Shown: positions 1 to 7,273 of the stretch, piece after piece | How the letters are laid out: every line of letters begins with the position of its first letter | How positions within the stretch are numbered: the first letter of the stretch is position 1 | Origin: Erythrobacter sp. UBA2510 | GTDB taxonomy: Bacteria; Pseudomonadota; Alphaproteobacteria; Sphingomonadales; Sphingomonadaceae | Reading direction: 5' to 3' | Length of the DNA stretch: 16,300 nucleotides | NCBI GenBank assembly: GCA_002341345.1 | Contig: DDNW01000073.1 | Coordinates: 491-16,790, forward strand | Made by a program: the position numbers and the translations under genes | Notes under the pieces: generated by a model | Databases searched by the model: none | Seen by the model: only the letters and a program-made list of their open reading frames with translations | What the model was told of the DNA's origin: nothing

Positions 1-1139
<1,139 letters not shown>

Positions 1140-1207
1140 GTACCGCTCCGCTTGATGAGGTGGCGGGCGGTTAACAGCAGCGGCGCGGTGCCGCAACGGG
1201 CAAAGGT

Positions 1208-1229
1208 GACCGACGCGGCTGAGTCAGTC
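1208..1229 (-). terminator. Weak hairpin at end of the secreted-protein gene
   Basis: Read on the minus strand, GACTGAC (1229-1223) can pair with GTCGGTC (1214-1208). This gives a 7-bp stem with one G-U pair and an 8-nt loop, and the stop codon lies inside the left arm. It is followed by ACCTTTGCCC, a poor U-tract. It may slow or end transcription before argG, but the short tail makes this only a tentative call. Confidence 0.25.
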
Positions 1230-1772
1230 TATTTCCTCCGCCCCCAGATCGGGATTGAGACGAGTGATATAGTTGAGCCACGCTTTGGGCTTCTTCAGAT
1301 AGTCCTCGGGCACATCGGCTTGCAGGCCGACCATCCGCGCCATCGCGGCGACGAAATGGATGCAATTGTTCTCGTCCAGATCGTAGAACTTGCCCGGATG
1401 GTTGCGCCAGCGTTCGACCTCGGCACGCAGCTCGCGATATTTGGCATCGGAAACCGTAACCGTGAAGTGCCGGTTCGTGCGCGCGATCTGCTTGGCGGTC
1501 TCGACGATGATCTCGTGTTCGGCGGGTTTGGAGGTCATGGCAGCCGTGGTGCTCTTGGCCGAGAAGCCGAAATTCTCGTCGATCCGGTCACCGGTGTCGA
1601 GCTGTCCTTCGAACACCACGAACGTATGCGGATAGCGGCCAAAAAAGATCGAGCCATTGAAGCTGTGGAAGCTGACCTGCACCTGCGCGGCGGCGGGCGT
1701 AGCGAGAGCAAGCCCGGCCAGCGCCAGCACGAGTGCGGCGATCATGCGCCCAAAATTTCCCAAAGATGTCAT
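1224..1772 (-). CDS. Secreted protein with possible permuted papain-like (NlpC/P60-LRAT) Cys/His site
   Basis: I do not recognise this 182-residue protein by name. It starts with a clear signal peptide: a hydrophobic stretch at residues 9-25, then TPAAAQ with likely cleavage near residue 29/30, so it should be periplasmic or exported. Two segments stand out: RYPHTFVVFEG with His49, and ENNCIHFVAAM with Cys137 and His139. A histidine followed about 90 residues later by an N-C-x-H-F block is the order seen in circularly permuted NlpC/P60-like enzymes such as LRAT. The fold and any hydrolase or acyltransferase activity are inference. The ATG at 1772 overlaps the MATE stop codon by 4 bp (ATGA) and no good ribosome site lies at normal distance, which suggests translational coupling. 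An in-frame upstream extension into the MATE gene exists but would spoil the signal peptide. Confidence 0.8.
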   Translation of the reverse strand: MTSLGNFGRMIAALVLALAGLALATPAAAQVQVSFHSFNGSIFFGRYPHTFVVFEGQLDTGDRIDENFGFSAKSTTAAMTSKPAEHEIIVETAKQIARTNRHFTVTVSDAKYRELRAEVERWRNHPGKFYDLDENNCIHFVAAMARMVGLQADVPEDYLKKPKAWLNYITRLNPDLGAEEID

Positions 1773-3145
1773 GCTGTCTGGCTCGTATCCTTGTCGGCGG
1801 GCGATTCCATGTCCTTGAGCAGGCGTGGAAAATAAACCGCCAATGCGCCTGCGCGCAACAGGTAGCTGGTGCTCATCGCGATCCATACGCCCCAATTGCC
1901 GAACGGGCGCAGCGCAAGGTCGAGCGCGATATAGAGCGCCGTGGCGGCCAGCGCTGCATTCCTCAGCGCCCTGCCGTAACTCGCGCCGATGAAGATGCCG
2001 TCAAGCATCCAACTGGGCATGCCGATCAGCGGGATCGCCGCGGCGAACGGCAGGAAGGTGAGGGCGGTCCGGCGCACCTCCGGGTCGGTCGCGATCAGGT
2101 CGATCACCAGCCCGCCGAGCAGCAGGAAGATGAGGGCGAGCACCGCGCCGCTGGCGAGCGAGAACTCCCCCGTCAGGCGGATCGCGCGCAGGAACCGCGC
2201 CTTGTCGTTATGGCCGATGGCGCTGCCCACGCGTTCCTCTGCGGTGAAGGCGAAGGCATCGAGGATAAAGGCGGAGACGCTGACGAATTGCAGCAGCACA
2301 TGGTTGGCCGCCAGTGTCGTGGCCCCCTGCCGTGCGCCCCCATTGGCGAACCATGTCATCAGCGCAAGGAGTGCGATGGTGCGGATCATGATGTCGCGAT
2401 TGACCGCGAACAGGCGGGCGAGCCGTGCACGGTCGAGGAGCAGGTTGCGCGGGGTGCGGACGATCATGGCGAGCACATTGGCCCCTGCCACCCGGCCAAC
2501 CAGCCACAGGCCCAGCACCAGCGCCGCGCCTTCCGCGCAGGCCGTGCCGAGACCGACGCCATAGGCACCCATGCCGAGCCCCCAGACGAACCCCACGTCG
2601 AGGCCAATATTGGCCACGTTCATCGCGATCTGCAGCGCCAGCGCCTCGCGCGTGCGGCCAAGGCCGAGCAGCCAGCCATTGATCGCATAGACCGCCAGCG
2701 TGGCCGGTGCGCCGAGGAAGCGTCCGGACATGTAGCCCGAGGCCTCGCCATCGACAGAGGGACCGCCGGCCATGATTGCCAGCGCAGCCTGTCGGATCGG
2801 CCATTGCAGTGCCAGCAGCAGCAGGCCAAGTACGAGACCGATGACAAGGGCGCGCAGCAACAGCGCCTCCACTTCGCCCCTCTCGCCTGACCCTTGTGCC
2901 TGTGCGGTGAGGCCGGTCATCCCCATCCTGAGGAAGCCGAAGGCCCAGAACACCAGCATCACGATCGAGGCACCCAACGCCACGCCCGCCAGCGCCGTAG
3001 AGTCGCCGGTGCGCCCGATCACGGCAGTATCGACGATCCCGACCAGCGGCACCGAGGCCTGCCCGAGCATGATCGGCCAGGCCTGCGCGAAGATGCTGGC
3101 GCGGGTCAGGGGTCGGGCCGGAGGATTGGCGTGCGGGGCGGACAT
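1769..3145 (-). CDS. MATE family efflux transporter (DinF-like)
   Basis: This 458-residue inner-membrane protein has the length and roughly 12 hydrophobic segments expected of multidrug and toxin extrusion (MATE) antiporters, which export drugs or metabolites using a proton or sodium gradient. The first helix contains PLVGIVDTAVIGR (residues 33-45), with an Asp at 40 in the position used for cation coupling in DinF-type members. NGWLLGLGRTR and NVANIGLDVGFVWGLG around residues 156-190 also fit the DinF branch. The ATG at 3145 has GGGG at 7 nt as ribosome site. It lies 55 bp downstream of cfa and overlaps the next gene by 4 bp at its stop, so it probably belongs to the same transcript as both. 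The substrate cannot be deduced. The family call is firm, the subfamily call less so. Confidence 0.92.
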   Translation of the reverse strand: MSAPHANPPARPLTRASIFAQAWPIMLGQASVPLVGIVDTAVIGRTGDSTALAGVALGASIVMLVFWAFGFLRMGMTGLTAQAQGSGERGEVEALLLRALVIGLVLGLLLLALQWPIRQAALAIMAGGPSVDGEASGYMSGRFLGAPATLAVYAINGWLLGLGRTREALALQIAMNVANIGLDVGFVWGLGMGAYGVGLGTACAEGAALVLGLWLVGRVAGANVLAMIVRTPRNLLLDRARLARLFAVNRDIMIRTIALLALMTWFANGGARQGATTLAANHVLLQFVSVSAFILDAFAFTAEERVGSAIGHNDKARFLRAIRLTGEFSLASGAVLALIFLLLGGLVIDLIATDPEVRRTALTFLPFAAAIPLIGMPSWMLDGIFIGASYGRALRNAALAATALYIALDLALRPFGNWGVWIAMSTSYLLRAGALAVYFPRLLKDMESPADKDTSQTA

Positions 3146-3174
3146 CTTGCGGCCCCTATTGCGGAAAGTGCCCT

Positions 3175-3207
3175 GTGACTACTCCGTGACTACTCCGCGA
3201 CTACTCT
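3175..3207. repeat. Three tandem 11-bp repeats over the cfa stop codon
   Basis: Plus-strand units are GTGACTACTCC (3175-3185), an identical copy (3186-3196) and GCGACTACTCT (3197-3207). The last unit contains the end of cfa. On the minus strand each unit carries GAGTAG, so TAG recurs at 3203-3201, 3192-3190 and 3181-3179. Because 11 is not a multiple of 3, the three TAGs fall in three different reading frames. The likely origin is slippage duplication of the gene end. Confidence 0.9.
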
Positions 3208-4505
3208 GCCGCCTGCTGCAATGCCGGGTCGAGGTGCCATTGCGGCGGTTCCTCGCTCTCGCGCAGCCGCTTCGCCTCGATCTCCATATAGTCACGGGTC
3301 ATCGGCAGGGCGGCGCGGTCCTTCACGAACTGGATCTGCCAGTTGACCATCGTGCCGTGGCGAAAGCTTTGCTCGGCCCCGGCAAGATAGAATTGCCACA
3401 TGCGGAAGAACTGCTCGTCATACATGGCGACGATCTCTTCCTCGTGCAGGCAGGTGCGCCTGTACCATTCGGCGAGCGTGTAGGAGTAATGGAAGCGCAT
3501 GGCTTCGACGTCCATCACCTGCCAGCCAGCCTTCTCGCTCTCCACCACCAGTTCCGACAGCGCCGGGATATAGCCGCCGGGGAAGATGTATTTGCGCGTC
3601 CAGGCATCGGTATAGCCCGGCGGGCCGACGCGCCCGCAGGTGTGGAGGAAGGACACGCCGTCATTGGCGAGCAGATCGTAGGTCTTGCCGAAATACTGCG
3701 GGAAATGGGGCGTGCCGACATGTTCGATCATGCCGATCGAGGTGATGCGGTCGAACTGGCCCTCGACCTCGCGATAGTCGAGCAGTTCGAACCTGACTTT
3801 GTCGTCGACACCCAGTGCCTTGGCGCGTTCACGGCAGAAGGCGATCTGGTCCTCCGCCAGCGCGATGCCCAATACCTCGCAATCGTAATGCTTGTTCAGA
3901 TAGAGCGCGAGGCCGCCCCAGCCGCAGCCAATGTCGAGCACCTTCATCGGCCTCCCGAACTCGCTGGAATGCTGCATGTAGAGCTTGGCCGCGATCAGCG
4001 CCTTCTTGTCGAGCTGCGCCTTTTCAAGGGTCGTCGCCTCCGGGTCGCCGCGCCAATACGCCATCGTGTACTGGCGATCCTCGTCGAGGAACAGCTCGTA
4101 CAGGCGGCGGGTCATGTTGTAGGTATGCTTGGCGTTGCGCTTCGCCTTGCCGGGCAGGTTGATGCTGTCGGCCTTGGCGACGGCCATCTGCGTCAGGCGC
4201 GAGACGGTGCCTTGCGGTTTGAGCACCCGCTCGCCGCCAGCGGACTTGGCCTGACTGGTGAAGAACAGCACCAGGTCGCGTACGTCATGCGGCGGCTCGA
4301 TCACCAGCCAGCCGCGCATATAGGCTTCGCCCGCGCCCAGCTGCGGATAGCGGGCGATGTGCCTGGCTGCCTTGGGATGGGTGAAGCGCAGGCGGATCGG
4401 CGGTTCTTCACCCGAGCCGTAGGCATAGTGCTTGCCGTCGTGGTCGGTGACTTCCAGCCGACCGTTGCGGATCACTTTGGTGAGCAGTTTGTCGAGCAGC
4501 CACAT
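3201..4505 (-). CDS. cfa: Cyclopropane-fatty-acyl-phospholipid synthase
   Basis: This SAM-dependent methyltransferase of 434 residues adds a methylene bridge to unsaturated acyl chains of membrane phospholipids. The SAM-binding motif VLDIGCGWGG is at residues 189-198, MIEHVG (Glu261) follows, and HTCGRVG and RKYIFPGGYIP match the substrate and bicarbonate region. A Tyr before TLAEWYRR (about 340) aligns with E. coli Tyr317. One oddity is QYTMAYW near residue 148, where E. coli has QYSCAYW: the active-site-lining Cys139 is replaced by Met. The ATG at 4505 was chosen over a TTG at 4514 because AAGGAA lies 10 nt before the ATG but only 1 nt before the TTG. The gene sits about 90 bp after the molybdoenzyme gene and 55 bp before the MATE gene. 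A related fatty-acid methyltransferase with different chemistry is possible, but the family is clear. Confidence 0.93.
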   Translation of the reverse strand: MWLLDKLLTKVIRNGRLEVTDHDGKHYAYGSGEEPPIRLRFTHPKAARHIARYPQLGAGEAYMRGWLVIEPPHDVRDLVLFFTSQAKSAGGERVLKPQGTVSRLTQMAVAKADSINLPGKAKRNAKHTYNMTRRLYELFLDEDRQYTMAYWRGDPEATTLEKAQLDKKALIAAKLYMQHSSEFGRPMKVLDIGCGWGGLALYLNKHYDCEVLGIALAEDQIAFCRERAKALGVDDKVRFELLDYREVEGQFDRITSIGMIEHVGTPHFPQYFGKTYDLLANDGVSFLHTCGRVGPPGYTDAWTRKYIFPGGYIPALSELVVESEKAGWQVMDVEAMRFHYSYTLAEWYRRTCLHEEEIVAMYDEQFFRMWQFYLAGAEQSFRHGTMVNWQIQFVKDRAALPMTRDYMEIEAKRLRESEEPPQWHLDPALQQAAE

Positions 4506-4585
4506 CGGCAGCAAATTCCTTTTGGATTACACTCCGGCGCGTCGGCGCGAAGTCTGAAGGTGCGATCGCAGGCTGTCAATCGGCC

Positions 4586-4599
4586 AGCGGCTTGCCGCT
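4586..4599 (-). terminator. Small hairpin at the molybdoenzyme stop codon
   Basis: On the minus strand AGCGG-CAAG-CCGCT forms a perfect 5-bp stem with a 4-nt loop, overlapping the TAG stop of the molybdoenzyme gene. There is no run of T after it, so it may be an mRNA-stability or attenuation element before cfa rather than a terminator. Confidence 0.2.
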
Positions 4600-5341
4600 A
4601 GATCCCCGCATACCATTGATAGCCGGCGCGGTCCTCCCAATAACCGCCCTTGCCGCCGCCAATATCGTCGAGGCTGGCGACCAGTTCGATCGCGGTCAGA
4701 TATTTGGCATGCTTGTAGCCGAGCTGGCGCTCGATCCGCAGGCGGAGCGGGGCGCCATTGCGTTCGGGTAGCGGTTCGCCGTTCAATTGATGCGCGACGA
4801 TGGTCTGCGGGTGCATGGCATCGTCCATGTCGCAACTTTCGTAATAGTCCGAACCATAGAGATTGTCGGCACAATGGAAGACCGCAAAGCGCGCGCCCTC
4901 CATCGGCTTGGCCAGCGCGAGGATTTCGGACAGCTGCGGCCCGGTCCATTCGCCGATCGCGCTCCACCCCTCGACGCAATCGTGGCGGGTAATCTGGGTG
5001 CGCTGGGGCAGGGCGAAGAGGTCCTCCAGCGACAGCGAGAGTTGCTGTTCGACCATCCCGCCGACCGAAAGCCGCCAGTCGAAGAAGCCGCGCATCATGC
5101 TGTTGCGATAGGCCGCGTCCTCGATGCTGCGCGTGCCGTTGCCACGAAAGAAGGGCGAGATGTCGCTCTTCTCGTATTCGGGCGCCATGTCGATCCGCGC
5201 GACACCGAGCGCGCGGTGCAGGCCCCGGTGCCAGCCCTGCGCGCTCTCGGCCACGGCCCCGAACCATTTGGTGCCTGCAACCTTGTCGCAGCCGGCGAGG
5301 AAGCCCGCGCCGACCAGCCCGATGAACCCGCGCCGCTTCAT
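4598..5341 (-). CDS. Molybdopterin-dependent oxidoreductase, Tat-exported putative lipoprotein (sulfite oxidase/MsrP superfamily)
   Basis: A 247-residue catalytic subunit of the sulfite oxidase/MsrP superfamily. The N-terminus KRRGFIG is a short twin-arginine signal, followed at once by FLAGC (Cys18), a lipobox, so it is probably folded with cofactor in the cytoplasm, exported by Tat and lipid-anchored in the periplasm. The HDCVEGWSAIGEW block (Cys122) supplies the molybdenum-ligating cysteine, and NGAPLRLRIERQLGYKHAK (about 195-213) matches the pterin-binding end. Its ATG overlaps the stop of the cytochrome b gene by 4 bp, so the two are made together and the cytochrome very likely passes quinol electrons to it. 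By analogy with MsrPQ it could repair oxidised methionines in periplasmic proteins, but the substrate is not visible from sequence. It is shorter than E. coli MsrP (about 330 residues). Confidence 0.9.
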   Translation of the reverse strand: MKRRGFIGLVGAGFLAGCDKVAGTKWFGAVAESAQGWHRGLHRALGVARIDMAPEYEKSDISPFFRGNGTRSIEDAAYRNSMMRGFFDWRLSVGGMVEQQLSLSLEDLFALPQRTQITRHDCVEGWSAIGEWTGPQLSEILALAKPMEGARFAVFHCADNLYGSDYYESCDMDDAMHPQTIVAHQLNGEPLPERNGAPLRLRIERQLGYKHAKYLTAIELVASLDDIGGGKGGYWEDRAGYQWYAGI

Positions 5342-6027
5342 TCCGCTTTCCCCCCGGTGATCATGTCACGCAGCTGCCCGACCGGTCCGGACAGCAGGAC
5401 GAGCAGGATATGGACGACGAAGAACCCGAACAGGCCCCAGGCGAAGATGAAATGGATCGAGCGCGCGCTCTGCCGTCCGCCGAAGATATCCGACAGCCAC
5501 GGCCAGGCCGCTTCCATGCCGGGGCTCATCGCCATGCCGCTCACGATCATGCCCGGCAGCATCACGAACAGGACGGACGAATAGGCGGCCTTCTGGAGGA
5601 AGTTGTACTTCGCCCCTGCATGCTCGAACTGGAGCCGCAGATGCGCCCTGATATCGGCGAGGATGTTTGTCGGCGACCATTCCTTGCGGCTGGTAAAGAC
5701 GTTGCGGCGGAAATGGCCGTTGATGAGGGCAGCGATCATGAAGGCCAGCAGGCTGAAGGCGAATACCAGCGCGAAGATCACGTGCCAGTCGCGCGCCTGG
5801 GCAAGGCTGTAATAACCTGGAATCGTTGCCCAGCCGGGAAAACGCATGACCGCCAGCCATGCCTCGTCCGGGGAGAACCCCCAGTCGCCCCAATAGAGAT
5901 AGCGGTGCGCGTTGGAGATATTGAGGCCAGACATGAACAGGATGACGAGGCTGAGTGCATTGACCCAGTGCCACAGCCGGGTGACGAGCGAATGTCTCTT
6001 GTTCCCCGCCGGTCCGGTCCCTGTCAT
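5338..6027 (-). CDS. Cytochrome b membrane subunit for the molybdoenzyme
   Basis: A 229-residue inner-membrane dihaem cytochrome b of the Ni/Fe-hydrogenase/thiosulfate-reductase type. Four hydrophobic segments lie at roughly 20-36, 83-102, 147-165 and 191-213. Candidate haem-ligand histidines sit in RLWHWVN (His20), RDWHVIF (His82), SIHFIF (His192) and FVVHILL (His206), which is the usual two-plus-two arrangement. It should move electrons from the quinone pool to the periplasmic molybdoenzyme whose start codon overlaps its stop. The ATG at 6027 has AAAGGG about 9 nt upstream and begins 3 bp after the stop of the SDR gene, so the three genes form one tight operon. It is not MsrQ-like in its histidine pattern, so the pair is an alternative architecture to classical MsrPQ. 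Confidence 0.9.
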   Translation of the reverse strand: MTGTGPAGNKRHSLVTRLWHWVNALSLVILFMSGLNISNAHRYLYWGDWGFSPDEAWLAVMRFPGWATIPGYYSLAQARDWHVIFALVFAFSLLAFMIAALINGHFRRNVFTSRKEWSPTNILADIRAHLRLQFEHAGAKYNFLQKAAYSSVLFVMLPGMIVSGMAMSPGMEAAWPWLSDIFGGRQSARSIHFIFAWGLFGFFVVHILLVLLSGPVGQLRDMITGGKAE

Positions 6028-6030
6028 CGC

Positions 6031-6786
6031 CTAAACCCTTTCGCGCGCGAGATAGATCACGTCGCGTTCCTGATCGAGCAGGTGCTGGCCTGAATCGACG
6101 ATCAGCGTCGACCCGCTCGCCAGCGGCCCTTCGGCCAGGAACAGCGCCGCCTCGGCCACTTCCTCTGCTCCCGTCAGCCGTTCCAGCAGGTTCAGCCGAT
6201 GCGAGACCTGCGCTTCTTCATGCGACTGGTCGTGGCTGGGTAGAATAGCGCCCGGAGCAAGGCGATAGATACGGTCGTTGTCTGAACCGGCCATGGACAG
6301 CATCAGTGCCCCGCCGTCGACGGCATATTTGCTCATCGAATAGCTGAAGAAATCGGGGTTGGGGTGAGCGAGCTTCTGGTCAGTTAGCTGGATCACGCGC
6401 CGCCCCGCCGCCGAGCGCGCACTGGCGAGATAGGCCTGCGCCATGCGCATCGGCGAGAGCGCATTGACCGCATAGGCGCGGGTCGCCACCGCCGTGTCGA
6501 TGCGGGTGGCATCGTCATGCTCGAAAACCGACGCATTGGCGATGAGGCAGCGCCAGTCGGGCAGGCGCGCGGCCAGCGCCTCCACCATGGCCACCGCCGC
6601 GTCACCATCGGCAAGGTCGCATTGCACCGTTTCGGCCGAGGGCAGGGCGGCGGCCAGCGCCTCGGCTGCTTGTGCGGAAGAGCCGTAATGCACCACGACA
6701 TGCCAACCGGCGGCGGCAAACTGGCGACAGAGCGCTGCCCCGATCCGCTTTGCGCCACCAGTAATGAGAACCGAAGGTAAGGTCAT
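6031..6786 (-). CDS. SDR oxidoreductase, pteridine reductase / dihydromonapterin reductase-like
   Basis: A 251-residue short-chain dehydrogenase. The N-terminal cofactor loop reads TGGAKRIG (residues 9-16), fitting the TGxxxRxG form that marks pteridine reductases (PTR1, FolM) rather than the common TGxxxGxG. NAS at 84-86, Asp136 in QLTDQKL and YSMSK (Tyr149, Lys153) complete the expected active site. Such enzymes use NADPH to reduce dihydromonapterin or dihydrofolate in the cytoplasm. The ATG at 6786 was preferred over a GTG at 6843 because it places the glycine loop at the normal distance from the N-terminus; no strong ribosome site is seen for either. It heads the cytochrome b/molybdoenzyme operon with only 3 bp between stop and next start, so a link to pterin chemistry is tempting. 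The exact substrate is unproven. Confidence 0.85.
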   Translation of the reverse strand: MTLPSVLITGGAKRIGAALCRQFAAAGWHVVVHYGSSAQAAEALAAALPSAETVQCDLADGDAAVAMVEALAARLPDWRCLIANASVFEHDDATRIDTAVATRAYAVNALSPMRMAQAYLASARSAAGRRVIQLTDQKLAHPNPDFFSYSMSKYAVDGGALMLSMAGSDNDRIYRLAPGAILPSHDQSHEEAQVSHRLNLLERLTGAEEVAEAALFLAEGPLASGSTLIVDSGQHLLDQERDVIYLARERV

Positions 6787-6953
6787 GACGGCGACGATAG
6801 TGGACCGCTGCGCTGGCGCAAGCGTGCGGTATTTGCGCCACACGAACCGCTACTTTTCCAGCCTCCGCAACTATTATGGTTAAGCAGCTTGGCCACCCCC
6901 CATGGGTAGTAGTATCTTCCATGCCATCGCACACAATTGGAGCGAGTCGGACC

Positions 6954-7235
6954 ATGGCCAGAGCAATCGAGGCATATCGGGACGAGAGGGGCCAGGTGCA
7001 CGACACCCCTCGGGCGGCGATCATCGCGGATATCGCGGCGGCGCTCGGGCGCGTGGGTGACGAAGGGGGGCTGACCAGCGGGGTCGCCAGCCTCATCCTC
7101 GAAAAACGTCCGCTGATCGAACGGGCTTTTGCGGATTTTGACCGGCTGATCGCTGAAGAGCGGCTGATGCTGAAAACTTTCGAAGATGAGAACATTCATC
7201 TCATCACGCCGAAAGAGAAACACCGCGGAGCCTGA
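6954..7235 (+). CDS. Small hypothetical protein, 93 residues
   Basis: I do not recognise this protein. From the ATG at 6954 it encodes 93 residues, mostly predicted helix, rich in Ala, Arg, Glu and Ile, with no signal peptide or membrane segment. The C-terminal half (SGVASLILEKRPLIERAFADF and onwards) alternates charged and hydrophobic residues like an amphipathic helix or short coiled coil, and the end is basic (PKEKHRGA). The plus-strand reading has ordinary protein composition, while the overlapping minus-strand readings are rich in unlikely Arg, Pro, Ser and Cys runs, so the plus strand is taken as coding. A GGAG lies 11 nt upstream of the ATG; upstream in-frame ATGs at 6876 and 6921 add an unconvincing leader. 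It faces nadE tail to tail, 38 bp apart, and diverges from the SDR gene. Confidence 0.65.
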   Translation: MARAIEAYRDERGQVHDTPRAAIIADIAAALGRVGDEGGLTSGVASLILEKRPLIERAFADFDRLIAEERLMLKTFEDENIHLITPKEKHRGA

Positions 7236-7273
7236 TGACTAAAGGAGAGGGAGCGCCGCTAACAAAGCGGGCG

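Noticed and set aside
2772..4601. Another long plus-strand open frame opposite MATE and cfa
   Set aside because: It spans two clear minus-strand genes and their junction and has no recognisable protein features.
6783..7223. Minus-strand open frame opposite the 93-residue plus gene
   Set aside because: Its translation is rich in Arg, Pro, Ser and Cys with no pattern, and it would run through the folM-like promoter region; the plus frame looks more protein-like.
7256..7270. Hairpin CCGCT-AACAA-AGCGG between the 93-residue gene and nadE as a terminator
   Set aside because: Only a 5-bp stem, and no T run follows on either strand.
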